Positions 16,541-25,218 of a DNA stretch of 64,000 bases are shown piece by piece. How positions within the stretch are numbered: the stretch's first letter is position 1; every line of letters starts with the position of its first letter. Made by a program: the position numbers and the translations under genes. This DNA comes from an uncultured SAR116 cluster alpha proteobacterium. Lineage in GTDB: Bacteria; Pseudomonadota; Alphaproteobacteria; Puniceispirillales; Marisalimonadaceae. The notes under the pieces are model-generated. The model made no database searches. It saw only the letters and a program-made list of their open reading frames with translations, and had not been told where the DNA came from. The stretch is from NCBI GenBank assembly GCA_902625215.1, contig CACOAO010000002.1, forward strand, positions 114,379 to 178,378, given 5' to 3'.

Positions 16541-17596
16541 TCAATCTAAAATTAATGATTTCCATTCTTTAAGTTTTAACATAATTTCTTGATTAATAAA
16601 TTCCTGATTTGCAATAACTTTTTGGTACTTGTTCGTCAAAGGAGCATATTCCTCGTTTATCATATATGGTTCATTTTTGTAATTATATACTACCAACAGC
16701 GGGACACCTGACATAGACGCAACATGCACACACCCACATTCATATGTAATCACAAGTTTTGAGTTTATTATTGCTTTTCTCCAATTCTGAAAGTTTAATT
16801 TATCTAAAATGATTATCTCTTTATCACATTCATTTAATTTATATAGATTAGAATCATTAAACTTCTCAAAAAGTTGAGTGGTTTTTTTAAATCTTTTATT
16901 ACTTGATTGATCGGTTGAAAGATATAATTTTCCATAATTTTGTTTTAATTGTTCTATTAATTCCAAAAATAATTCTTCGCTATATTCATCATCAATCCAT
17001 CTTTCTGATAAGTGTATTAAAATTCTTTCTTGAAAGATTCTTCCAACGTGTTTTTTTTGCGGAAGAAATTTGAATGATTTAGGTTTTTTGATATCAAGAT
17101 TTTTTTTTACTAACTCGTACATAATTTGAGTCTGATGAAATTTCAATTTTTTTTTGTAAGATTCATTTCTATCTATTTTAACATAATCATAGCTAAATAT
17201 TTTTGTTATAAATCTTTGAAATATTTTAGAATATTTTGGATTACCATATCTTGATAAATATATTATTATTGATTTATTTACTGAATTTATAGTTAACATC
17301 ATTAGAAAAGTTCTAATATCTTGACTGAAATTAAATAATAAATCATATGAGTTTTTCCTTTGATTTACAAAATAAATTAATTTGGATACAAAGTTATCTT
17401 TTTTGTCAAAAATATAATATCTGTCTACAAATGGCGCTTCCTCACACAAGAAAAAATTTGAGTTAGAACAAATGACATTAATATTTGAGTTGGGGTAACT
17501 ATCTTTAATTTCTCTAATTATTGGTAAAGTTAGTATCATATCTCCCATTTTATCATTTCTTATAATACAAATATTTATTTTTTTTGATTTTTTCAT
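16541..17596 (-). CDS. glycosyltransferase family 9 (heptosyltransferase-like)
   Basis: A 351-aa GT9 protein. The N-terminal IIRNDKMGDMILTLPII motif corresponds to the R-x-D-x-x-G-D block of ADP-heptose:LPS heptosyltransferases, and the C-terminal ECGCVHVASMSGVPLL matches the conserved donor-binding GPMHLAAA-type motif, though GP is replaced by GC. Expected role: adding a heptose or related sugar to lipopolysaccharide core on the cytoplasmic side. Very AT- and Lys-rich. It is convergent with the O-antigen ligase gene and divergent from the next glycosyltransferase. A TATAAT (17614-17619) lies 17 nt before the ATG, with no Shine-Dalgarno. Confidence 0.85.
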   Translation of the reverse strand: MKKSKKINICIIRNDKMGDMILTLPIIREIKDSYPNSNINVICSNSNFFLCEEAPFVDRYYIFDKKDNFVSKLIYFVNQRKNSYDLLFNFSQDIRTFLMMLTINSVNKSIIIYLSRYGNPKYSKIFQRFITKIFSYDYVKIDRNESYKKKLKFHQTQIMYELVKKNLDIKKPKSFKFLPQKKHVGRIFQERILIHLSERWIDDEYSEELFLELIEQLKQNYGKLYLSTDQSSNKRFKKTTQLFEKFNDSNLYKLNECDKEIIILDKLNFQNWRKAIINSKLVITYECGCVHVASMSGVPLLVVYNYKNEPYMINEEYAPLTNKYQKVIANQEFINQEIMLKLKEWKSLILD

Positions 17597-17675
17597 GTTA
17601 ATTAATTTAATGTATTATAAATCATTATTATATAGAATTATTTCCAATTATTATGATTATTAAAGGAATTTTTAG

Positions 17676-18413
17676 TTGCAAAATATTATCTGCATGAAGT
17701 GGGGCTCAAGATACGGACCAGAATTTGTTAATAGGTTATACTCATCTATAAAAAGGCATACTAAAAGAAAAACTAGACTCTATTGTTTTACTGATGATTA
17801 CAGAGATATTGAAGACAATATAATATGTAAACCTTTGCCGAACATACATTTACCTGAAGCTATATCTTTTTCACCCTGGAGAAAATTAAGTATTTGGCAG
17901 TATCCTCTATACGATTTGAAAGGTGATGTATTATTTTTAGATTTAGACTTAGTAATTACAGGTGATTTAGATCGTTTTTTTGATTTCAAACCAGGCTATT
18001 ATTGTGTTATTGAAAATTGGACTCAATTGGGACAAAATATTGGAAATACAAGTTGTTTTAGATTTCCAGTTGGAAAATTTAATTCAGTTTTCGAAAAATT
18101 TGAAAAAAATCCAAAGAAATACTGGGAAAAGTATCACATCGAACAAATTTTTTTAAGTGCTCAAATTAAAGATCAAATTTTTTGGCCAACTGAGTGGTGC
18201 AAAAGTTTTAAACATGACCTTCTTCCTAATTGGCCATTTAGAATTTGGCAACCTGCAAAGCTTCCTAAAGAAACATCTATTGTAGCTTTTACTGGAAAAC
18301 CCGATCCAGATGATGTTATTAATGGTAAATGGCCAGTAAAAAAGTCACAATTTTATAAAAAAATTTATAAACAATTGAAGACACCTAAATGGGTTTTAAA
18401 TAATTGGCTATAA
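17676..18413 (+). CDS. glycosyltransferase of the nucleotide-diphospho-sugar transferase fold
   Basis: A 245-aa GT-A-like protein. VLFLDLDLVITGDLDRFF at about residues 88-105 contains the DxD metal and donor site; the N-terminal MKWGSRYGPEFVNRLY block is typical of a family common in Alphaproteobacteria and often placed near lipopolysaccharide genes. The C-terminal part includes a conserved Trp-rich stretch and FTGKPDPDDV. TTG 17676 is the start, supported by AGGA at 17664-17667 with an 8-nt spacer. The sugar donor and acceptor are unknown. It ends 1 bp from the stop of the convergent dehydrogenase. Confidence 0.8.
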   Translation: MQNIICMKWGSRYGPEFVNRLYSSIKRHTKRKTRLYCFTDDYRDIEDNIICKPLPNIHLPEAISFSPWRKLSIWQYPLYDLKGDVLFLDLDLVITGDLDRFFDFKPGYYCVIENWTQLGQNIGNTSCFRFPVGKFNSVFEKFEKNPKKYWEKYHIEQIFLSAQIKDQIFWPTEWCKSFKHDLLPNWPFRIWQPAKLPKETSIVAFTGKPDPDDVINGKWPVKKSQFYKKIYKQLKTPKWVLNNWL

Positions 18414-18414
18414 A

Positions 18415-19371
18415 CTAATTTAAAACATTTATTGTTTTTTTATTTATAAAAGACTCAATTGCCTTTAGATAACCATTAAAAAACTTATCATAAGTCTCTG
18501 AAGAGACATAACCAATATGAGGTGTAAGGATTGTATTTTTTGTTTTTCTTAAAATATGATCTTTTGGAAGAGGCTCTTGATCAAATACATCCAAAGCTAC
18601 GCAAGAAATATTACCATTATTTAAAGCACTGATTAAGTCATTTTCATTAATGATTTGTCCACGACTTGTATTTACAAGTACAGAGTTTTTTTTCATCAAT
18701 CTTAATTTATTTTTATCAATGAATCCTTGAGTTCGTTCAGATAAACGAGTATGTATTGTTAAAATATCTGATTTAATAAATAAGTCCTCATGATTAACGT
18801 ATTCTATATTTAAGTTCTCACAATCTTCTTTTTTCAAGTTATGACTCCAAGCAATAACATTCATTCCAAAAGCTTTGCCATAGTTAGCGACTTGTTTACC
18901 TTGTTTTCCAAGCCCAAATATTCCTAAAGTGTTTCCTTTTAATCCTCTTCCAACGGTAGTTTGCCATTTTCCATCCTTCATATTTTGAATTTCAGTCTGT
19001 AATCCTCTCCAACTATTCATTATTAAGGCCCATGCTAGTTCTGCTGTTGAGTGAATTTTGGTATCAGTTCCACAATAAACTATGTTTCTCTTTTTAAGTT
19101 CCTCTGCGTCTATGGAAGCATTCCACATTCCGCTTGTAATGACCAACTTTAGATTTGGAAGTTCATTAATTAATTCTTTTGGCAATTGTGTTCTTTCTCT
19201 CATTAAACACAAAACATCATATTTGAATAATATATTTGATAAATTTTTTTCTTTTCCGATATATTCATTGAAAATATCGAGTTCTATATTATCACTGAGC
19301 CTGTTCCAATCAGCAAAATCGCGAGAAACATTTTGATAATCATCAAGGATTGCAACATTGAGTTTCTTCAT
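18415..19371 (-). CDS. D-2-hydroxyacid dehydrogenase family protein
   Basis: A 318-aa NAD-dependent D-isomer 2-hydroxyacid dehydrogenase. The cofactor site LGIFGLGKQGKQVA lies at about residues 148-161, the catalytic Arg in NTSRGQIINENDL, the Glu in DQEPLP and the His in TPHIGYVS. It resembles the COG0111 group that includes phosphoglycerate dehydrogenase but lacks the C-terminal ACT domain, so serA function is unlikely. It follows the FAD-dehydrogenase gene by 9 nt, its AAGGA overlapping that gene's stop, so the two are probably co-transcribed and act on related hydroxy or keto acids. Confidence 0.87.
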   Translation of the reverse strand: MKKLNVAILDDYQNVSRDFADWNRLSDNIELDIFNEYIGKEKNLSNILFKYDVLCLMRERTQLPKELINELPNLKLVITSGMWNASIDAEELKKRNIVYCGTDTKIHSTAELAWALIMNSWRGLQTEIQNMKDGKWQTTVGRGLKGNTLGIFGLGKQGKQVANYGKAFGMNVIAWSHNLKKEDCENLNIEYVNHEDLFIKSDILTIHTRLSERTQGFIDKNKLRLMKKNSVLVNTSRGQIINENDLISALNNGNISCVALDVFDQEPLPKDHILRKTKNTILTPHIGYVSSETYDKFFNGYLKAIESFINKKTINVLN

Positions 19372-19380
19372 CTTTAATCC

Positions 19381-20847
19381 TTATTGAGCAGCGCCATATC
19401 CTGCAATTCTTCCAAAAACTGCTCCAGAAGTTAATCCTGAACCTCCAGGATATCCATTAAAAAAAACTCCACCTACTAATTCCCCACAAGCAAACAAACC
19501 ACTGATAGGTTCATTATTTTTATTCAAAACTGATCCGTACTCATTTATTTTTAATCCCCCATATGTAAAGGTTATACCCCCAGTAACTGGAAAAGCTTTG
19601 AATGGCCCTTCATCAATTCTTTGAGCCCAATTAGATTTTTCAATATCTAGACCTTTAGTAGATTTACCGTCTAAAATGGTTGGATCGAAAGAAATCGTTA
19701 AATCTATTGAATTATTATATTGTTCTATGGTTTTTTTTGTTTTTATCTTATCAATTCCATCCATTTTTTCAATTAGTTCATCTATGCTATTACCTTCAAC
19801 AAAATGAGCATCATGAAATCTATATTCTTCGTAAAGCAAATTAAAAACTTTACTATCAAAAATTTGCCAAGCAAAATGACCTGGTTGTTCTAGAACTTTT
19901 CTACCATATTGTGCATATGTATAATTCCTAAAATTTTTACCTTCATCAAGGAATCTTTGACCTTTGGCATTAATCATGATCCCAAGGAAATAACAAATTT
20001 TGCGATAATTTTTTCGTTCCTTTGGTTCTAAATCTAAACCACCATAATTTTTCATATGAAGATCCATTGGGGTTGCATGACAGCCGTCATATATGCCATG
20101 TTTTATTGCTCCAATTTTTAAAGCCATTTTAAGACCATCACCCGTATTATAGGGAGTACCCCTTACCTTAGCACTTAACCAGTCATCTCCAATAAATGAT
20201 TTACGTAAATCATCATTAGCTTCAAAACCACCAGAAGCTAATATAACCGCATCAGCTTCGATTTTTTTGTCACCTAAGTAAATACCTCTCACGATATTAT
20301 CTTTAAAAAATAGATCAGTAACAGTACTTTCATAAAATATTTTTCCACCTAAAGTTAAAAAAGCTTTCAATTCCTGATCAAACAAGCCCACGCCTTCATT
20401 TTCAGAAGCCAGAGTTAATCCACCCCAAAAAATATGTTTGCCTTCTTTTTTAAAACTTTGTCTTGAATATATTGGCTCAAATTTTACATCGTGCGATGAT
20501 AGCCATTGGATTGTTTCTAGTGACTTAGACACTAAAATCTCTTGTTCCCAACTCAATGGTCTACCATCATTAAAATTCAGAAGATCAGTTTTGAACTTTT
20601 CTTGAGTGTAAGAGCCAAAATCTGTGTCTTTTAATCTTAGATCATTTGGGTTGTTTAAAAGATCAATTAACTGATCTCCACTTTCATAAGAAAATCTCAT
20701 TGCACCAGCAGTATATTTAGTATTTCCACCTGCCATCCTCTTATCAGCTTTTTCGTAAATTGTTACTTCTGCACCCTTTTCTAGGGAAGCTATACCAGCT
20801 GATAATGCAGCATTGCCAGAACCAACAATAATAATTTTTTTAGACAT
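19381..20847 (-). CDS. FAD-dependent dehydrogenase, TcuA/fumarate-reductase flavoprotein type
   Basis: A 488-aa flavoprotein of the FAD_binding_2 family. IIVGSGNAALSAGIASLEKG is the N-terminal FAD-binding motif, followed by AGGNTKYTAGAMRF, ASGGFEAND and a C-terminal GGLKIN...ACGELVGGVFFNGYPG block. The GNAALSA variant is characteristic of the tricarballylate dehydrogenase (TcuA)-like group. I chose ATG 20847 rather than an upstream in-frame ATG at 20877, because the core motif then starts at residue 5 and GGA precedes it at suitable distance. No partner TcuB-like protein is adjacent; instead a 2-hydroxyacid dehydrogenase follows. The substrate is unknown. Confidence 0.8.
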   Translation of the reverse strand: MSKKIIIVGSGNAALSAGIASLEKGAEVTIYEKADKRMAGGNTKYTAGAMRFSYESGDQLIDLLNNPNDLRLKDTDFGSYTQEKFKTDLLNFNDGRPLSWEQEILVSKSLETIQWLSSHDVKFEPIYSRQSFKKEGKHIFWGGLTLASENEGVGLFDQELKAFLTLGGKIFYESTVTDLFFKDNIVRGIYLGDKKIEADAVILASGGFEANDDLRKSFIGDDWLSAKVRGTPYNTGDGLKMALKIGAIKHGIYDGCHATPMDLHMKNYGGLDLEPKERKNYRKICYFLGIMINAKGQRFLDEGKNFRNYTYAQYGRKVLEQPGHFAWQIFDSKVFNLLYEEYRFHDAHFVEGNSIDELIEKMDGIDKIKTKKTIEQYNNSIDLTISFDPTILDGKSTKGLDIEKSNWAQRIDEGPFKAFPVTGGITFTYGGLKINEYGSVLNKNNEPISGLFACGELVGGVFFNGYPGGSGLTSGAVFGRIAGYGAAQ

Positions 20848-20946
20848 ATAAAATTTCCAACATAATACTTTATACATTAATGATTGTTTAATTATTGATA
20901 TTATTTAAGATAGTAATTTTCAAGTTGAATTTTTTCTAGGCTTTAA

Positions 20947-21867
20947 ATGTCTTCAAATTTAATTGGATCACTGATCTGGTTGTTATTCATTTTTTTATCA
21001 GTGTTTTCTCATATGATAATTAAGTCGCTAACTGGTGAGGTTGATTTTGTTATTACGTTATTTGCTAGATTTGTATATTCATTACCACTTCTTTTTATTT
21101 TAGCCTTTTTTGCAAGGAAAATACTTTTTTTACAAATAAATAATTGGGGCAACATATTTATTCGCTCTTTATTTGGTTTTGTAACAATGATAATGGTTTT
21201 TTCGTCTTTACAACTTATTCCGATCGGCTTAACCACTGCCTTGGCACAGAGCTCAGCTATATATGTCACACTATTATCTCCATTAATTTTAGGAGAAAAA
21301 ATTGGCCCTATTAGATGGACAGCCGTAATTACTGGATTAATGGGAGTTTTTTTAATGATTAACCCAATTGGTATCATAGAAAAGACAAGCGAATTATCGT
21401 CATTGGGTTTATTACTAGCTTTTGGTAGTGCAATAACTCATGCTGGATTAGCATTAATCCTTCGTAAAATTGGCAAAACAGAACATCCTGCGTCAACAGC
21501 ACTAATACATAATCTCATTACCTCTATAGTAATTATTATTACAATAATTTTCTTTGGTACAAAATTTTATGGAACCCCAGGAAAATACGATATTGAAATT
21601 TTAATTACACCAAATTTTATATTTTATTCTTTGATATTTTTGGGACTTACTGGCTCGTTAGTACAATATTTAATGGCACAAAGTTATAAGTACGCAGAAG
21701 CAACTATATTAGTAACTCTTAGATATTTAGCTATTCCCGTTGCCGCAATCTTTGGTTATATGATATGGGGTGAAATTCCAACATCTAATCAGATTATGGG
21801 AGGATTAACTGTAATTGGATCTTGTCTTTTGATAACTTATAGAGAAATGAAGAAAAATAGAAATTAA
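20947..21867 (+). CDS. EamA/DMT-family transporter
   Basis: A 306-aa membrane protein with about ten hydrophobic helices in two EamA repeats (roughly residues 5-135 and 150-300). The GLTTALAQSSAIYVTLLSPLI-like block in the first repeat and the late ILVTLRYLAIPVAAIFGYMIW in the second are typical of drug/metabolite exporters. Substrate cannot be assigned. It is divergent from the FAD-dehydrogenase gene and shares a TTAA stop overlap with the convergent ggt-like gene. Confidence 0.88.
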   Translation: MSSNLIGSLIWLLFIFLSVFSHMIIKSLTGEVDFVITLFARFVYSLPLLFILAFFARKILFLQINNWGNIFIRSLFGFVTMIMVFSSLQLIPIGLTTALAQSSAIYVTLLSPLILGEKIGPIRWTAVITGLMGVFLMINPIGIIEKTSELSSLGLLLAFGSAITHAGLALILRKIGKTEHPASTALIHNLITSIVIIITIIFFGTKFYGTPGKYDIEILITPNFIFYSLIFLGLTGSLVQYLMAQSYKYAEATILVTLRYLAIPVAAIFGYMIWGEIPTSNQIMGGLTVIGSCLLITYREMKKNRN

Positions 21868-23468
21868 TATCCAATTGCACACCCATCTTTTCTAAAATCA
21901 CTCGCCCCAATTAAAATATTTTTTTCATTATCAACCAGTATTATTTGACCACCACCAATTGGCGAGACAGGATAATTAATTTTATGACCTCTTGAGATCA
22001 TGTCTTCAATAATAGAATTGTCAAAATTTATTTCAAAATCTAAAATATTGTTGTTCGGAAAAACTCTGGGCAAATCAAGAGCTTCTTGTGGACTTAAACC
22101 AAAATCAATCATTTGTGATAAAACATATGCGTGACCAGCTGCTTGATATTGACCTCCCATAACTCCAAAGGAACCAATTAATTTATTTTTACTTGAAATC
22201 ATAGCTGGAATAATAGTATGGAGAGGTCTTTTATTTGGAGAAAGTTCATTTGGATGACCCTCAATCAAATTAAACCCTCGTCCTCTGCAATGGAAAAGAA
22301 CGCCACTTCTTGGTGCTGTAATTCCACTACCAAAGGGATCAAAAAGTGAATTTATAAATGAAATTGTCATTCCATTTTTATCCCTCACCGTTAAATAAAT
22401 TGTGTCAGGATGATCAGGAAACAGGCTTTTGTCATAAACTTTGGCTTTTTTAAAATTAATGTTGGACGCGTATTGCTCAAGTGACTTTTTACTTAAAAAA
22501 CTTTTTACAGATAATTTATTACAACTACTGTCTGCAAGATATTGATCTCTTAAGAAGTATCCTATTTTAACTGCTTCACAAAATAAGTGAATGTAATCAT
22601 TCTTTGACATACTTTTAACATTAAATAATTCTAGTATTCCTATTATAATTAGAGCAACAATACCCTGACCATTGGGGGGGCATTCATGAATCTTAATATT
22701 TCTATAATTTTGAGAAATAGGTTTTATCCATTCTGCACTTGATTTCATAAAATCAGCTTTAGTATGAGATCCTCCAATACTATTTAATTTTTCTAGCATA
22801 TCTTCAACCACCCAACCATTATAAAAACCTGAGGCTCCCTCACTAGCAATTGTCTCAAAAGTTTTTGATAAATTAATGTTTTTGAAGTTTTCCATGACAT
22901 TAAATGGTTTTGTATTGTTTAAAAAAATATTTGATGTATCTCTATCAGCCAACAATTTTTTTTCGTTTTTAGCCCAATCATATGCTGTTCTTTCATGAAC
23001 TATTATACCTGACTTGGCATAGTTTATAGCTGGTTCAAATATTTTATCCCAAGGCATATATCCATGTTCATTATGAAGCAAACTCCATCCTGAGATAGCA
23101 CCGGGTATTGTGATTGCATCAGGCATTTCAGATTTAATAACTTTTATGCCTTTATTTCTAAGACAGCTAGCACTTGAATTTTGTGAAGACTTTCCTGAAG
23201 CATTTAAACATTTTATATTAGAACTACCATCAATTGAAAGCATTGCAAAGCAATCTCCACCGATACCAGTCATATGTGGTTCAGCAACACATAAAACTGC
23301 ACTCATCGCTAATGCCGCATCAACAGCATTTCCTCCATTTTTTAAAATTTCAATACCAACAGACGATGCTATATGATGCGAGGATACAGTCATAAAGTTA
23401 TTGCTTATTATATTAGATTTACCAGGGCTGGAAAAATCTCGAGTAATAAATTTATCTAATGTCTCCAT
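21864..23468 (-). CDS. gamma-glutamyltransferase-family Ntn hydrolase
   Basis: A 534-aa member of the self-processing GGT family. GGNAVDAALAMS (45-56), TGIGGDCFAML (67-77) and the AITIPGAISGW block are typical of the large subunit. The predicted nucleophile is Thr356 in DTIYLTVRD, where autocleavage would create the small subunit; the later FGSGITAPRSG block is also conserved. There is no signal peptide, unlike periplasmic Ggt, and the DTxYLTV form resembles the cytosolic oxamate-amidohydrolase-like (HpxW) branch, so the reaction may be amide hydrolysis other than glutathione breakdown. It follows alaC by 43 nt and is probably co-transcribed with it. Confidence 0.87.
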   Translation of the reverse strand: METLDKFITRDFSSPGKSNIISNNFMTVSSHHIASSVGIEILKNGGNAVDAALAMSAVLCVAEPHMTGIGGDCFAMLSIDGSSNIKCLNASGKSSQNSSASCLRNKGIKVIKSEMPDAITIPGAISGWSLLHNEHGYMPWDKIFEPAINYAKSGIIVHERTAYDWAKNEKKLLADRDTSNIFLNNTKPFNVMENFKNINLSKTFETIASEGASGFYNGWVVEDMLEKLNSIGGSHTKADFMKSSAEWIKPISQNYRNIKIHECPPNGQGIVALIIIGILELFNVKSMSKNDYIHLFCEAVKIGYFLRDQYLADSSCNKLSVKSFLSKKSLEQYASNINFKKAKVYDKSLFPDHPDTIYLTVRDKNGMTISFINSLFDPFGSGITAPRSGVLFHCRGRGFNLIEGHPNELSPNKRPLHTIIPAMISSKNKLIGSFGVMGGQYQAAGHAYVLSQMIDFGLSPQEALDLPRVFPNNNILDFEINFDNSIIEDMISRGHKINYPVSPIGGGQIILVDNEKNILIGASDFRKDGCAIGY

Positions 23469-23511
23469 AAATTTCCATTCGGTTTAATCTGGTTAGAAAA
23501 ATACATAATAT

Positions 23512-24708
23512 CTATATTAATAATTTCTTAATATTTTTTGCAGCTTGTCTAATTCTTTGTACATTCTCTACTAAACCAACTCTTACAAAACCTTCTCCAA
23601 ATTCACCAAAAGCTACACCTGGAGAAACTGCAACATCTGCTTTAAGCATTAATTCTTTTGCAAATTCTAAAGATCCTTTATCTTTATATTTATCTGGTAT
23701 AGGAGCCCAAGCAAACATGCTTGCTTTTGGACTTGGAATACTCCATCCAGCCCTAGCCATAGAATTTATTAGAACGTCTCTTCTTTTTTGATAAATGCTT
23801 CTTATATCTTGAACACAATCTTGAGGACCATTCAATGCAGCAGCAGCTGCAACTTGAACAGGGGTAAATGCCCCATAATCTAAATAGGACTTTATTCTAG
23901 TAAGTGCATTTATTAGTGTTGTATTACCAACAGCAAAACCAATTCTCCATCCTGCCATAGCATAAGTTTTAGACATTGAAGTAAATTCTACTGCCACTTC
24001 TTTTGCTTTTGGTATTTGAAGAATTGAAGGAGGTGGAGAATTATCATAATATATCTCTGCATAAGCAAGGTCAGACAATATATAGACATTGTATTTAAGA
24101 GCAATTTTTACAACTTCTTCATAAAATTCCAGTGACACAACTTGTGCAGTAGGATTGGAGGGAAAGGATACAATAACAGCTACTGGAGCAGGTATACTCT
24201 CAATAATAGATCTTTCTAATCTTTCTAAATATAATTCAGGGTTAAAAATTCCATCATCCATAGCCGGTAAATGACGCAATGAAGCACCTGCAATTATAAA
24301 CCCATAAGGATGAATAGGATATGAAGGATTAGGAGATAATATTATATCTCCAGGTGATGTTATTGCTTGAGCTAAATTAGCTAGACCTTCTTTTGAACCC
24401 AAAGTAACTATGACTTCATTTTCAGGATCTAAATTAACATCAAATCGTCTTTTATAGTAAGTAGCCTGCGCTTTTCTAAGTCCATTGATACCCTTACTCG
24501 TAGAATATCTGCCAGTGCCAGGTTTTTCTACAGTTTCTTTTAATTTTTCCTTGATATGCTTTGGTGTTGGCATATCTGGATTTCCCATTCCAAAATCAAT
24601 TATATCTTTACCTTTAGATCTTAATTTAGCTTTAAGATTATTTACCTCAGCAAAGACGTATGGTGGTAATCTTTTAATTCTATCAAATTCGTTTCGCATA
24701 AACTTCAA
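23512..24708 (-). CDS. alaC: alanine transaminase, AlaC type
   Basis: A 398-aa class I aminotransferase. The N-terminal RIKRLPPYVFAEV and IDFGMGNPDMPTP blocks are those of the AlaC (YfdZ) group, which makes alanine from pyruvate and glutamate. The PLP lysine is in SMSKTYAMAGWRIGF, with NPTAQV and SDLAYAE upstream and FVRVGLVEN at the end. TTG 24708 is kept as start since AGGA (24714-24717) is 5 nt upstream; ATG 24699 would be 14 nt away. It is cytoplasmic and upstream of the ggt-like gene. Confidence 0.88.
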   Translation of the reverse strand: MKFMRNEFDRIKRLPPYVFAEVNNLKAKLRSKGKDIIDFGMGNPDMPTPKHIKEKLKETVEKPGTGRYSTSKGINGLRKAQATYYKRRFDVNLDPENEVIVTLGSKEGLANLAQAITSPGDIILSPNPSYPIHPYGFIIAGASLRHLPAMDDGIFNPELYLERLERSIIESIPAPVAVIVSFPSNPTAQVVSLEFYEEVVKIALKYNVYILSDLAYAEIYYDNSPPPSILQIPKAKEVAVEFTSMSKTYAMAGWRIGFAVGNTTLINALTRIKSYLDYGAFTPVQVAAAAALNGPQDCVQDIRSIYQKRRDVLINSMARAGWSIPSPKASMFAWAPIPDKYKDKGSLEFAKELMLKADVAVSPGVAFGEFGEGFVRVGLVENVQRIRQAAKNIKKLLI

Positions 24709-24807
24709 TAAGTCCTTAAAATATTATCTAAAAAATAATTACTTAGGCTATAAATTTGCTATAACTGATAATATGTTAAGATGTAATATGTTTATTTTAA
24801 GGTATCA

Positions 24808-25206
24808 ATGCGTTTTTTTATTAAAATTATTTTTTTTCTCTCAGGAATTACTGTTATTGGGCTAATGTTATGGTTCGGTATGCCTAATATTCAACAAGCT
24901 TTTAAACCTGTGGAAGTCATTTCTGTTACAATTACTTTAAATAACAAATGCTCTGTAGATGATGATAGTTTTGTAGTTGCAGTTCCAGGAACAGATATAA
25001 TTTTCCCTTTTAAAAAAGGGGTAGCAAGATATAGACTGAAATCAGATAGAAAAGTACAACTCATATCTAACCCGAAATATAAATCAGTACGTTACGTTGG
25101 CATCCATGTACCAGTAGAAAAAAATTTGATCTTAGAGGCCGATTGTTCAACCTCGCCAAGATTAAAAGGAATTTTTGGTTCTATGAAAAATCAATTTAAA
25201 AATTAA
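24808..25206 (+). CDS. hypothetical protein with one N-terminal membrane segment
   Basis: I do not recognise this 132-aa protein. Residues 3-25 form one hydrophobic helix followed by a mainly beta-prone, Lys-containing domain, so it is probably anchored with its C-terminus in the periplasm, or exported. Two Cys (in NNKCSVDD and ADCSTSP) could form a disulfide. An AAGG lies 5 nt before the ATG. It is followed 12 nt later by the amidase gene with AAAGGAG, so the pair is likely an operon. Confidence 0.6.
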   Translation: MRFFIKIIFFLSGITVIGLMLWFGMPNIQQAFKPVEVISVTITLNNKCSVDDDSFVVAVPGTDIIFPFKKGVARYRLKSDRKVQLISNPKYKSVRYVGIHVPVEKNLILEADCSTSPRLKGIFGSMKNQFKN

Positions 25207-25218
25207 AGGAGTTTTTTA

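Noticed and set aside
18415..19371. serA, 3-phosphoglycerate dehydrogenase
   Set aside because: No ACT domain and operon partner is a TcuA-like flavoprotein, not a serine-pathway gene.
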